Part shown: piece by piece, positions 15,921 to 24,410 of the stretch
Numbering within the stretch: the first letter of the stretch is position 1
Layout: each line of letters opens with the position of its first letter
Origin: Pseudomonas sp. RIT-562
GTDB taxonomy: Bacteria; Pseudomonadota; Gammaproteobacteria; Pseudomonadales; Pseudomonadaceae
Length of the DNA stretch: 64,000 nt
Assembly (NCBI RefSeq): GCF_026241895.1
Contig: NZ_JAPJIV010000012.1
Span: 62,001 to 126,000 of the forward strand
Direction of reading: 5' to 3'
Program-made: the position numbers and the translations under genes
The notes under the pieces: generated by a model
Seen by the model: only the letters and a program-made list of their open reading frames with translations
Database searches by the model: none
What the model was told of the DNA's origin: nothing

Positions 15921-15986
15921 ATCGCGGGCAAGCCTTGCTCCCACAGGTCCCATGCGGACTATGCAGGAGCCAGGCTTGCCCGCGAT
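15921..15986. repeat. REP inverted pair
   Basis: ATCGCGGGCAAGCCTTGCTCCCACA (15921-15945) faces AGGAGCCAGGCTTGCCCGCGAT (15965-15986). It follows the stop of the DksA-like gene. Confidence 0.85.
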
Positions 15987-16115
15987 GCTTTTGCACGTCT
16001 GCAGAAAACCTCACACGCTTCTATTGATCTGCTGCAAGACCCACGACTAATGGACCATGGATAATGGCCATGTAGTGGCGTTAAATGCGGATACAACAAT
16101 TAGAAGATACGTGGG

Positions 16116-17726
16116 GTGACGAAGATGACGAGAGACGGATCTCTGGTTGGGCCAGTGCCGGCAGCAGTACCGGCGACACGCAACCGCTGGCTTACGCCGA
16201 CGTTGCAAAGCGTGGCGCTGCTGCTCCTGCTATGGGGCATCTCGCTGGGAGGCTGGTCGCTGGCTGTCGGCCTGCCGCTGGCCATGCTGATTGTCTGGCT
16301 GCCGCGCCTGCGCCAGCGCACCGCTGTTGAGCTGCCTGGCGACCAGTGCGACGGCATCGCCGAGTTGACCCGCGATCTTTCCTACGCCACCAGCCACAAT
16401 GCGCTGTCAGCCGCGGGAGTCGCGTACTCGGTCAAGCAATTGGCCGACCGTCTGCAGTCGCAATTGGGTGCTGCCGCGCAAATCGTCAGCAGCGCCGAGG
16501 TGCTGATCGCCACCGAACAAGTCACCTCACAGCTCAGCCAGCAAGCCCTGGGCGCCGCCAGCGAGGCGCATCACAGCAGCGCGGCCGGGCGTTCGCAGCT
16601 GGTCGAATCGATCACGCGCATGCACCAGCTCAGCCAGCGCGCCAGCAGCAGCCGGGAAATGATCGAAGCCTTGAGCCTGCGCAGTGACGATATCCAGCGG
16701 GTCACGCTGGTCATCCAGTCCATCGCCAGCCAGACCAATCTGCTGGCCTTGAACGCGGCCATCGAAGCGGCCCGTGCGGGTGAACACGGCCGTGGTTTTG
16801 CGGTGGTCGCCGATGAAGTGCGCGGCCTGGCTGCACGCACCGCGACGGCCACCGGTGAAGTCGGTGAAATGGTCGCCGACATCCAGCAACGCACCGCGCA
16901 GGTGGTGGAGCAGATTCGTCAGTTGTCCAGCGACCTCGACCAGGGTGTCGAGCAGGTCGAGCAAACCGGCCAGCACCTGGAGAACATTGCGCGGCTGGCG
17001 GCGGGAGTCGAGAATCAGGTAGGCGAGATCGCCCAGGGCGCGGCGACCAATCGCGAGCAACTGGACAGCCTGTTTCACGCCATCGAGCAAATGCGCAGCG
17101 ATCTGGCGGTCAGCGACCAGCAGACCCGGCGCCTGGCCCTGGCGGCGGTGCAAATGGAAGGGCAGGCCGAAACCATCAGTGAGCGCCTCGCCGAAGTTGG
17201 CCTGGACGACTACCACCAACGCATCTACGACCTTGCCCTTGAAGGCGCAAGCCAGATCACGGCGCGTTTCGAGGCTGACATTGACCAGGGGAAAATCAGC
17301 CTTGATGACCTGTTCGATCGCAGCTACCAGGCAATCCCGAACACTGATCCGGCAAAATTCCATACCCGTTTCGATCGTTATACCGACCAGACATTGCCGA
17401 CCATTCAGGAGCCACTGCTGGCGCGTCACGAAGGCCTGGTGTTCGCCATCGCCTGCACCCAGCAAGGTTACGTGCCGACCCACAACAAAATATTCAGCCA
17501 GCCTTTAACCGGCGATGCGCAGATGGACGCGCTGCACAATCGCACCAAGCGCAAGTTTGCCGATCGCACGGGAATTCGCTGTGGCAGCCACCAGCAACCG
17601 GTGCTCCTGCAAACCTACACCCGCGACACTGGCGAATTGATGCACGATCTCTCGGTGCCGATCCTGCTCAAAGGGCGTCATTGGGGTGGTTTGCGCCTGG
17701 GCTATAAACCAGAGAGCCCGCGCTGA
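16116..17726 (+). CDS. methyl-accepting chemotaxis protein with C-terminal sensor-like domain
   Basis: A 536-residue chemoreceptor (GTG at 16116; the ATG at 16125 is an alternative). Two closely spaced hydrophobic segments (about residues 29-62) act as a membrane anchor with almost no periplasmic loop. The signalling domain has the hairpin-tip motif IQSIASQTNLLALNAAIEAA and FAVVADEVRGLAARTA. After the coiled coil (from about residue 365) a further 170-residue domain follows (HQRIYDLALEGASQITARFE ... HDLSVPILLKGRHWGGLRLGY), looking like a cytoplasmic Cache/PAS-like sensor found in a group of Pseudomonas transducers. The ligand is unknown. Confidence 0.88.
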   Translation: MTKMTRDGSLVGPVPAAVPATRNRWLTPTLQSVALLLLLWGISLGGWSLAVGLPLAMLIVWLPRLRQRTAVELPGDQCDGIAELTRDLSYATSHNALSAAGVAYSVKQLADRLQSQLGAAAQIVSSAEVLIATEQVTSQLSQQALGAASEAHHSSAAGRSQLVESITRMHQLSQRASSSREMIEALSLRSDDIQRVTLVIQSIASQTNLLALNAAIEAARAGEHGRGFAVVADEVRGLAARTATATGEVGEMVADIQQRTAQVVEQIRQLSSDLDQGVEQVEQTGQHLENIARLAAGVENQVGEIAQGAATNREQLDSLFHAIEQMRSDLAVSDQQTRRLALAAVQMEGQAETISERLAEVGLDDYHQRIYDLALEGASQITARFEADIDQGKISLDDLFDRSYQAIPNTDPAKFHTRFDRYTDQTLPTIQEPLLARHEGLVFAIACTQQGYVPTHNKIFSQPLTGDAQMDALHNRTKRKFADRTGIRCGSHQQPVLLQTYTRDTGELMHDLSVPILLKGRHWGGLRLGYKPESPR

Positions 17727-17846
17727 CCGGGCGGCCATTGTTACCGGTTCGGCAACGAAGCTGTGCAGCGGCGTTGCTGTTTCCTCGCAAGGAAACTCAT
17801 TAACCTGACGATATCGTTAGGCGGCTAATGAATTGAGCGAGGCAAT

Positions 17847-18050
17847 ATGCAAAGCAAAGTGGATGTCGCGGTGATGATTGGCAGCGCGGTGCCTTCGAAT
17901 CTGCGGGCGATGGGGCAAAGCGTGTGCTGGGTGGTCCTGCTCAACGGAGAGCGGCGCGGGACGGCATTTGCCAGTCGTAATGAAGCCCAGGAGTGCAAGG
18001 CTGCCTGGTTGGCGCAATTGAGCGCCGCCCAACCTGGCAGCCTGCATTGA
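17847..18050 (+). CDS. small conserved protein (67 aa)
   Basis: Starts at ATG 17847 with a GAGCGAGG ribosome site. The core WVVLLNGERRGTAFASRNEAQECKAAWLAQL looks like a beta hairpin plus helix, as in DUF2188-type small proteins; the 63-residue protein at 53333-53524 has a comparable pattern. No function known. It converges on the DUF2789 gene with 9 bp between them. Confidence 0.65.
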   Translation: MQSKVDVAVMIGSAVPSNLRAMGQSVCWVVLLNGERRGTAFASRNEAQECKAAWLAQLSAAQPGSLH

Positions 18051-18059
18051 GTGCGCTGC

Positions 18060-18299
18060 TTAGTGAACCTGGTGCATGCGCAGGTTGAGGTCGTCGACCA
18101 CCCGCGCCCAGTCAGCATCCTCACGCAATTGTTCTTTGAGGAAACCGGCCTGCTGCGGAGTCCAGAAATCGGCGTCGATGAGTTTCTTGTCGTCGGGGAG
18201 GGGGGAGTGGCTGGCGATGAAGTCGTCGATAGCCTTCTCGCTGGAATCCAGGCCTAGTTGGTCAAACAGGCCTTTCAAATCATGTGTAGGTGCATCCAT
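18060..18299 (-). CDS. DUF2789 family protein
   Basis: A 79-residue acidic protein, MDAPTHDLKGLFDQLGLDSS to the C-terminal WARVVDDLNLRMHQ. The features LFDQLGL, FIASHSPLP and FWTPQQAGFLKEQLREDADWA match the DUF2789 pattern. An ATG 36 codons further upstream is in frame but the extra sequence is atypical; AAGGAG before 18299 supports the shorter form. Function unknown. Confidence 0.82.
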   Translation of the reverse strand: MDAPTHDLKGLFDQLGLDSSEKAIDDFIASHSPLPDDKKLIDADFWTPQQAGFLKEQLREDADWARVVDDLNLRMHQVH

Positions 18300-18428
18300 G
18301 TTGATCTCCTTGAGTGTCGCGTCGAGTGCGAGTGCTGAAGTACGGCTCATTGCATCTGAGGCGGCCGCGCTCCAGGAGTTCGATAGCGATGTTCGAAAGC
18401 AGGGCAAGCATAGACTGCAAACTGATTT

Positions 18429-18659
18429 TCAGGCTTTTAACGCGCCTTCGTCGACCGCGAGTTTGAGTGCCTTGGCTGCTTCCTTGGCGGCGGTGGCGGC
18501 AACGTCGGCAGTCTTGAACCAGCGGTCTTTTTCGACCTGGTGAAAGGTGACAGTGGTCAGCGGCGGTTTGGCACGCATGATGATGACTGCCTGGAATTCG
18601 CCTTCGACTTCCCTGACGTCGCCCCGGATAAAAAATTCGCCGATATCAAATTCCGTCAC
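18429..18659 (-). CDS. small conserved protein (76 aa)
   Basis: Starts MTEFDIGEFFIRGDVREVEG. About the first 50 residues look like a beta-rich domain (FQAVIIMRAKPPLTTVTFHQV) and the last 30 an Ala/Lys-rich helix. AAGGGAAGG lies upstream of the ATG. No recognised family; length, codon use and ribosome site support a real gene. Confidence 0.6.
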   Translation of the reverse strand: MTEFDIGEFFIRGDVREVEGEFQAVIIMRAKPPLTTVTFHQVEKDRWFKTADVAATAAKEAAKALKLAVDEGALKA

Positions 18660-18817
18660 GTCGCAGCCTTCCCTTGAGAATATTCTGTTGTTTTAGAACG
18701 TCGCCCGCCGGTGGGGCGACTTTCATTGGTCGGGCAGTATGGCAGCAGTTGCCTGCCGGCGGCTGAGATAAGTCGCCGGCATGACGAAACGCCTGTCGAA
18801 GAAAATGGAGGGAACGC

Positions 18818-19066
18818 TCAGCGGCGTGATTCAAGTGAACGGGCGAGGGCGCAGGCTTCATTATGGTTGGCGCGGAAACCTCTTACATGACCAGTGGAAA
18901 TTTCTTTGATATGGAAAAAGGCACTTCCGGCCAGAACCACCTGGAAGCGTGGCTCTTCAGGGCCGGAAGGCTGCTCGTGAAAGTCGGCAAAACTTGGCCG
19001 ATTGAGGGCCTGCAGGTGATTGGAAGAGGGGTGAAACTGTTGGCTGAAGTGTGTTTGTGTGCACAT
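18818..19066 (-). CDS. small conserved protein (82 aa)
   Basis: The ATG at 19066 has AAAAGGA 6 nt upstream and is preferred to a longer in-frame start. The C-terminal 45 residues (RFQVVLAGSAFFHIKEISTG, HVRGFRANHNEACALARSLE) form the likely folded part: two strands and a helix, again of the short strand-turn-strand-helix type seen at 17847 and 53333. Function unknown. A GTCGCCC/GGGCGAC hairpin lies downstream at 18700-18720. Confidence 0.6.
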   Translation of the reverse strand: MCTQTHFSQQFHPSSNHLQALNRPSFADFHEQPSGPEEPRFQVVLAGSAFFHIKEISTGHVRGFRANHNEACALARSLESRR

Positions 19067-19462
19067 ATGAAGTCCTTTTCGTGGGTTAACCGACGTCTGT
19101 ACGTCGTTATGGGTAGTCTCCAAGAGCTTCGCTGCTCTAGAATCACCCGCAGTGCCGGGCGTCCGCGCCTATCTAAAGCAATTTTTGCCTGGCGATCTGT
19201 CGGAAAAGTGCTTTTTTCAAAGGGATTTTTCCCTAAAGTTGATAGTCCGTTTTCTCCGGCGTAAAAAAAGGCGTTTTCCTTCAAGTCTTGAAGAACGCCA
19301 GGCAGGACGACGTGGGTGGTATTCCATTATTCTGCTCGTCCGGGAATTCAACTCGGTTCATGTGTCATTTCGGCATTGCCGCTATTTTCTGCCGTGCGCC
19401 AGTTTCGCGTGCGGCGTCATTTCAGATGTGGGGATGTTTCCTTGGCAGTAAGTAATCTCGAT
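19067..19462. other. 396-bp region without a convincing gene
   Basis: Several short dyads and A/T runs: GACGTCTGTACGTC near 19090, AAAGGGATTTTTCCCT near 19218-19233, and an A-run followed by GGCGTTTTCC...GAAGAACGCC near 19264-19302, which could be a terminator or a small RNA end. Overlapping ORFs here have poor codon use. It probably holds the promoters of the two divergent flanking genes, and an sRNA is possible. Confidence 0.4.
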
Positions 19463-19912
19463 ATGCATGCTTTGTTCGTGCTGGGTGATCTGCGCGCAAA
19501 GCTGGTTAAACAATTTCAATCACGTTTCGTTTACATCACCGAACAAAACGCCGAAGGCATCTACATTGCCGAAATCGACACCGAAGAGTCGCTGGTCGTC
19601 GATGACAAACCAGGCCTCAAGCTCAAGGTCGGCGATCACTTCAGCGCCTCTGTGCTGCCCAGTCGCGAAGGCGGCAAACTGGATATCAAGTTTCGCGAAA
19701 TCAAACTGACCGTTTACGGCTTGGGCGATTACGCGTTCGTGACCACGGCTGATGGCCACGGCATCGTGTTCAAGGAAGGCCATAGCGTGGTGATGGTGTT
19801 TGCCGCTAACCAGCAGTTGCAGGAAGGTTTGACCAAGACGCTCAAGGCTGTCACCGCCAAGGCCGCCAAGTGGCGCAAGGGTGAACTGGTGACCTTCAAG
19901 GCCAGCGAGTAA
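19463..19912 (+). CDS. conserved protein of unknown function (149 aa)
   Basis: The frame is open further upstream, but coding character begins near MHALFVLGDLRAKLVKQFQ, so ATG 19463 is used. The body is beta-rich (RFVYITEQNAEGIYIAEIDT, VGDHFSASVLPSREGGKLD, YGLGDYAFVTTADGHGIVFK) and ends with a Lys/Ala-rich helix. No signal peptide or membrane segment. I do not recognise the family; a start further upstream cannot be excluded. Confidence 0.65.
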   Translation: MHALFVLGDLRAKLVKQFQSRFVYITEQNAEGIYIAEIDTEESLVVDDKPGLKLKVGDHFSASVLPSREGGKLDIKFREIKLTVYGLGDYAFVTTADGHGIVFKEGHSVVMVFAANQQLQEGLTKTLKAVTAKAAKWRKGELVTFKASE

Positions 19913-20062
19913 TCGGTCGCTGCTGCAGGAAATTTCCTAATATTGATTCATGCCCCTCGAAAACAGGAACCTCTACTACAGTCAGTGGACTGAGTATTTT
20001 GAGGCTTGCGGTCTTCTGCCCGGCCATCCTGCTATTGCTGTGAACAGCACGAGGTGCAAAGC

Positions 20063-21079
20063 ATGAAAGGATTACGACGGTTGCTGGCCGCTGTCCTGGC
20101 CACTGGCGCATTGTTCGTTTCATCCGGTCCGGTGGCTGCTGCCCAGGCGCCCATCCATTTCGCCGACCTGAACTGGGAAAGTGGCAGCCTGATCACCGAT
20201 ATCCTGCGGATCATTGTCGAGAAGGGCTACGGGCTGCCTACCGATACGTTGCCAGGGACCACCATCACCTTGGAAACCGCGCTGGCCAACAACGATATCC
20301 AAGTGATCGGTGAGGAATGGGCCGGGCGCAGTCCGGTCTGGGTCAAGGCTGAGGCCGAAGGCAAGGTGGTGAGCCTGGGCGATACGGTCAAAGGTGCGAC
20401 TGAAGGTTGGTGGGTGCCGGAGTATGTGATCAAGGGCGATCCGGCCAAGGGCATCAAGGCCGTGGCGCCAGACCTGCGCAGCGTCAGCGACCTGCCCAAG
20501 TACAAGGACGTGTTCAGCGATCCGGAATCCCCCGGCAAGGGCCGTTTTCTCAACAGCCCGATCGGCTGGACTTCCGAGGTGGTCAACAAACAGAAGCTCA
20601 AGGCCTATGGGCTGGACGACAGCTACGTGAACTTTCGCAGCGGCTCCGGGGCGGCCCTGGATGCCGAGATCAGTTCTTCTATTCGTCGGGGCAAGCCGAT
20701 CCTGTTCTATTACTGGTCGCCTACGCCGTTGCTCGGACGCTTCAAGTTGATCCAACTGGAAGAACCGCCGTTCAATGCCGAAGCCTGGAAGACCCTCACC
20801 GACGCCGACAATCCAAACCCACAGCCGACCCGTTCGCTGGCCTCGAAGCTGTCGATCGGCGTGTCCACCCCATTCCAGAAGCAATACCCGCAGATTGCCG
20901 AGTTTTTCAGCAAGGTCGATTTCCCGATCGATCCGTTAAACAAGGCGTTGGCTGATATGAGCGAAAAACACACGGCGCCGCGTCAGGCCGCCGAAGCGTT
21001 CATGAAGGCGCATCCGCAGGTGTGGCAGGCCTGGGTGCCCAAGGATGTCGCCGCCAAAGTGGCTGCCGAGTTGAAGTGA
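20063..21079 (+). CDS. glycine betaine/choline-type ABC substrate-binding protein (orphan)
   Basis: A 338-residue periplasmic protein with a signal peptide ending near GPVAAAQA. The mature protein has the OpuAC/ProX-type pattern: FADLNWESGSLITDILRIIVE at the start, NNDIQVIGEEWAGRSPVW, GWWVPEYV, and FYYWSPTPLLGRFKLIQLEEP with the aromatic residues that form the cation box for quaternary amines. No permease or ATPase gene is adjacent. In Pseudomonas such orphan binding proteins (CaiX, BetX) feed a shared CbcWV transporter. The ligand is inferred. Confidence 0.85.
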   Translation: MKGLRRLLAAVLATGALFVSSGPVAAAQAPIHFADLNWESGSLITDILRIIVEKGYGLPTDTLPGTTITLETALANNDIQVIGEEWAGRSPVWVKAEAEGKVVSLGDTVKGATEGWWVPEYVIKGDPAKGIKAVAPDLRSVSDLPKYKDVFSDPESPGKGRFLNSPIGWTSEVVNKQKLKAYGLDDSYVNFRSGSGAALDAEISSSIRRGKPILFYYWSPTPLLGRFKLIQLEEPPFNAEAWKTLTDADNPNPQPTRSLASKLSIGVSTPFQKQYPQIAEFFSKVDFPIDPLNKALADMSEKHTAPRQAAEAFMKAHPQVWQAWVPKDVAAKVAAELK

Positions 21080-21152
21080 GTTTGGGCCTGCCCTTACATA
21101 ATCGTGCGGGGAGGTTCATCCTGCGCCGACATTTCACGCTGGAAGTTTGACT

Positions 21153-21590
21153 ATGAGCCTGGTAATTGCGCAATGGATGGCTGCCATCTTCCTCCTGATC
21201 AGCCTGGTCCACCTGTACTGGGCGGCAGGTGGCAAGTTGGGCAGCGAGGCCGCAGTGCCGCGAGTGCCGGAGGAGGGCGCCCAAGGCTCCAGGCCGGCCT
21301 TCAAGCCTTCAGGGTTCGCCACGCTGCTGGTGGCGGTCGGCCTGTTGCTGATAGCGATGCTGGTGTGCCTGCGGGTCGGCCTGTACCTGCCGACGGTACA
21401 TCACTGGTCGCTGCAATGGGTGATCAGTGCCATTGCGATGCTGATGTTCGCCCGGGCGATCGGCGATTCGAACCTGGTGGGGTTTTTCAAGCAGGTAAAG
21501 AATTCGCAATTTGCCCGCCTGGATACCTGGGCGTATTCGCCGTTGTGTGTGGTGCTGGGGGCGGGGTTGCTGGCAGTGGCATGGATCTGA
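21153..21590 (+). CDS. DUF3995 integral membrane protein
   Basis: A 145-residue protein with four predicted membrane helices (about residues 4-26, 55-75, 85-103 and 122-143). The opening VIAQWMAAIFLLISLVHLYWAAGGK, the LARAIGDSN-like LMFARAIGDSNLVGFFK and the closing WAYSPLCVVLGAGL fit DUF3995. An in-frame ATG or TTG two codons upstream is possible. Function unknown. It converges on shaG with 15 bp between. Confidence 0.85.
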   Translation: MSLVIAQWMAAIFLLISLVHLYWAAGGKLGSEAAVPRVPEEGAQGSRPAFKPSGFATLLVAVGLLLIAMLVCLRVGLYLPTVHHWSLQWVISAIAMLMFARAIGDSNLVGFFKQVKNSQFARLDTWAYSPLCVVLGAGLLAVAWI

Positions 21591-21605
21591 GCAGTGGCCC
21601 GCGGC

Positions 21606-21968
21606 TCAACTCCCGCTTTCCATGCTCCGGCTACTGACCTCGGCAGGCACGTCATCCCCGGCCATGCGCTTGCGAAACAATGCTGCCCGAGCCAGCAGCA
21701 AGGTGGTGACCGGCACCGTCAGCGCCAGCAGGATCGGGATCAGCCAGGCGTGCAGCACGGGCGCCGACTTGAGCGCCGAGAAGTAGATGATCGAGGCCAG
21801 CGCCACGCTCCAGGCGCCTAGTGTCGAAGCCAGTGCTGGCGGATGCATGCGCTGGAAATAATCCTTCATGCGCAGCAGCCCGACGGCCCCGACCAGCGCA
21901 AACAGGCTGCTGAGCACCAGCAGGATCGCCACCGGCACTTCAATCCACAAAGACAGTTCCGCGTTCAT
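21606..21968 (-). CDS. shaG: Na+(K+)/H+ antiporter subunit G
   Basis: A 120-residue protein with three membrane helices (VAILLVLSSLFALVGAVGLL, ASTLGAWSVALASIIYFS, WLIPILLALTVPVTTLLLARA) and the MKDYFQRMHPPA motif of MnhG/PhaG. Last gene of the six-gene Sha/Pha/Mrp-type operon; its ATG overlaps the stop of subunit F by 4 nt. Confidence 0.93.
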   Translation of the reverse strand: MNAELSLWIEVPVAILLVLSSLFALVGAVGLLRMKDYFQRMHPPALASTLGAWSVALASIIYFSALKSAPVLHAWLIPILLALTVPVTTLLLARAALFRKRMAGDDVPAEVSSRSMESGS

Positions 21969-22243
21969 TCGATCACCTCGCCGCGCAGGAGGAATTTCGC
22001 CAGGGCAAATGAGCCGACGAAGCCGAACAGCGCGATCAGCAGCGCTGCCTCGAAGTAGGTGTCACTGGCATACCGGATCCCGAGGGTGAGCATCATCAGC
22101 ATCGCCACGATGTACAGGTAGTCCAGCGCCAGTACCCGGTCTTGTGCCGAAGGGCCCTTGAACAGCCGGATCAGGGTCAGGACCATGGCCAGCGAGAAGA
22201 TGAACAGGCTCAGCAGGATCGCATTCGATAGCAACGGGCTCAT
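21965..22243 (-). CDS. shaF: Na+(K+)/H+ antiporter subunit F
   Basis: A 92-residue protein with three membrane helices. LIRLFKGPSAQDRVLALDYLY is the MnhF/PhaF signature, and its RVLALD motif holds the conserved Asp between helices. ATGA overlaps on both sides place it tightly in the operon. Confidence 0.93.
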   Translation of the reverse strand: MSPLLSNAILLSLFIFSLAMVLTLIRLFKGPSAQDRVLALDYLYIVAMLMMLTLGIRYASDTYFEAALLIALFGFVGSFALAKFLLRGEVIE

Positions 22244-22728
22244 TCGAAGATCTCCATCAGGGGGCGTTCGTAGGTCGCCTTGAAGTGCTCGATGAACAGC
22301 GCTTCGTCATCCAGGTCGAACACATGCAGCAGTAGAATGCTGCGGTCCAGCGCCAACTCCGACCAGACGGTGCCGGGGACCACCGTGGTGATCATCGACA
22401 AAGCCGCCAGGCCATTGGCGTCGCGCAGGTCCAGCGGCACCTTGATGAAGCGCGAGCGCGGCGGTCGGCGGCCGGCATTGAGCACGCTCCAGGCGACTGC
22501 CAGATTGGATACCACCACGTCACGACCCACCAGCAGGAACAGGCGCAGGATCACCCCGGGCCGGCGAATGCGCACCGGCAGTGGCCGCAACTTGCGCATC
22601 ATCAGCGGTGCGCAGACGCCGAGAATCGCGCCCAGCAGCACATTACCCGGGCTGATCGACAGGTTCAGCGCCAGCCACAAGACCCACAGGGCCAGCGTCA
22701 GCCAGGGTGCAGGAAACAGGCGTTTCAT
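22240..22728 (-). CDS. shaE: Na+(K+)/H+ antiporter subunit E
   Basis: A 162-residue MnhE/PhaE protein: two N-terminal helices, then a cytoplasmic domain with VVSNLAVAWSVLN, the PLDLRDANGLAALSMITTVVPGTV signature (split here: PLDLRDANGLAALS, MITTVVPGTV) and LLHVFDLDDEALFIEHFK. The ATG at 22728 overlaps the end of subunit D by 4 nt; the longer open frame upstream lies inside shaD. Confidence 0.93.
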   Translation of the reverse strand: MKRLFPAPWLTLALWVLWLALNLSISPGNVLLGAILGVCAPLMMRKLRPLPVRIRRPGVILRLFLLVGRDVVVSNLAVAWSVLNAGRRPPRSRFIKVPLDLRDANGLAALSMITTVVPGTVWSELALDRSILLLHVFDLDDEALFIEHFKATYERPLMEIFE

Positions 22729-24410
22729 GGGCGCACCTCCGCAATCGCCGCTTTTGCTTCGGGGCTGGGCACGGCGCGAGTGCCGAGCACCGCCATCACG
22801 TACTGCTGGGGATTGTTCAGGGCGTCTGCCGCGGCCTGGGTGTAGCGCAGCAGCGGCTCGGCCTTGAAGGTCAGCGCTATGCTCAGACCGAGCAACGCGA
22901 AGATCGGCACGCATTCAAAACGCCGCAGTAGCGGTGAAGGGCGCTCCTCCGGCGTCCAGAAACGTTGGATGCCCAGGCGCGAGAAGGCGATCAGCGATGT
23001 CAGCCCCGAGATGATCAGCAGTGCCAGCAGGCCCCACGCGGCATTCGACACCGGTTCGTCGCTGCCACTGCCCAGGCCCATGGGGTTGAGCAGGGCGTGC
23101 AGCAAGCCGAGCTTGCCGATAAACCCCGAAAGCGGCGGCATGCCGATGATCAGCAGGGAGCAGGCGATAAAGCTCAGGCCCAGGAAGGCCATGGTCCAGG
23201 GAATGACCTGGCCGACTACGGCTTTCTGTTCATCATCGAGGTTGATGCCTTTGGCCGGCTGCAGGGATTCCATGGGCCGTGGCAGCAAGTCGCCGTCATC
23301 GAACAGCGGTATTTCATTGGCCGAGCGCGAACGTTCGATCAACTCCGCCAGCAGGAACAGGGCGCTTAGCGCCAGGGTCGAGCTGACCAGGTAGAACAGC
23401 GCCGCGCCAATCAGCTTGGGCTGGGCGAAGCCAATGGACGCCAGCAGAATCCCTGCCGACACCAGGATGCTCAGGCTGGCCAGGCGTTCCAGGCGCTGGG
23501 CGGCAATGATCGCCACCGCCGCGCAGACAATGGTCGCCATGCCGCCGTAGATCAGCCAGTCGCCGCCAAAATACGCCGACGCCCCGGCTTGCCCGGAAAA
23601 CAGCAGGGTCCACAGGCGCAGCAAGGTGTAGACGCCGACCTTGGTCATGATCGCAAACATCGCCGCCACTGGGGCGCTGGCGGCGGAATAGGCCGGGACC
23701 AGCCAGAAATTCAGCGGCCACATGCCGGCCTTGGCCAGAAACGCCACCGCCAGAATCGCCGCGCCGGCGTGCAACAAGCCGCGATCGGCCTCTGGCACCA
23801 GGGGGATTTTCAGCGCCAGGTCGGCCATGTTGAGGGTGCCGGTGACCCCGTAGATCAGCGCCGCGCCAATCAGGAACAACGACGAGGCCAGTAGGTTGAT
23901 CGAAATGTAATGCAAGCCGGCCGAGACTCGAGAGCGTCCCGAGCCGTGCAGCATCAGCCCGTAGGAGGCGGCCAGCAGCACTTCGAAGAACACGAACAGG
24001 TTGAACAGGTCGGCGGTCAGGAACGCGCCATACAGCCCCATCATCTGGATCTGGAACAGCGCGTGGAAGCTCGACCCGGCACCATCCCAGCGGGCCATCG
24101 CAAACAGCAGGGCGCTGACGCCGATGATCCCGGTCAGTACCAGCATCATTGCCGAGAGCCGATCGACCACCAGTACGATGCCGAAGGGTGCCTGCCAGTT
24201 ACCCGGCAGGTACACGCCGATGGAACCGGGAATGCCGGTCTGCATGGTCCATTGCAGCAACAGGACGGCAATGCCCAGGCCCACCAGGCTGGAGAACAGG
24301 TTGATCCTGGCCTTCAGCGGGCGGTGTTTTTCCCCGAGCATCAGCATCACCGCAGCGGTCAGCAGCGGCAGCAAAATGGGTGCGGCGATCAGGTGCGGCA
24401 TCAGGTTCAT
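22725..24410 (-). CDS. shaD: Na+(K+)/H+ antiporter subunit D
   Basis: A 561-residue protein of the NuoN/NuoM-like proton-translocating family, with about 14 membrane helices. The membrane-embedded Glu and Lys residues of the family are in the helices QMMGLYGAFLTADLFNLFVFFEVLL and FLAKAGMWPLNFWLVPAYSA. A hydrophilic insertion (LAELIERSRSANEIPLFDDG region) is typical of the MnhD/PhaD type. ATGA overlap with subunit C. Confidence 0.94.
   Translation of the reverse strand: MNLMPHLIAAPILLPLLTAAVMLMLGEKHRPLKARINLFSSLVGLGIAVLLLQWTMQTGIPGSIGVYLPGNWQAPFGIVLVVDRLSAMMLVLTGIIGVSALLFAMARWDGAGSSFHALFQIQMMGLYGAFLTADLFNLFVFFEVLLAASYGLMLHGSGRSRVSAGLHYISINLLASSLFLIGAALIYGVTGTLNMADLALKIPLVPEADRGLLHAGAAILAVAFLAKAGMWPLNFWLVPAYSAASAPVAAMFAIMTKVGVYTLLRLWTLLFSGQAGASAYFGGDWLIYGGMATIVCAAVAIIAAQRLERLASLSILVSAGILLASIGFAQPKLIGAALFYLVSSTLALSALFLLAELIERSRSANEIPLFDDGDLLPRPMESLQPAKGINLDDEQKAVVGQVIPWTMAFLGLSFIACSLLIIGMPPLSGFIGKLGLLHALLNPMGLGSGSDEPVSNAAWGLLALLIISGLTSLIAFSRLGIQRFWTPEERPSPLLRRFECVPIFALLGLSIALTFKAEPLLRYTQAAADALNNPQQYVMAVLGTRAVPSPEAKAAIAEVRP

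Noticed and set aside
18700..18720. GTCGCCC/GGGCGAC hairpin as a terminator
   Set aside because: No T-run follows on either strand; kept only as a note with the gene at 18818.
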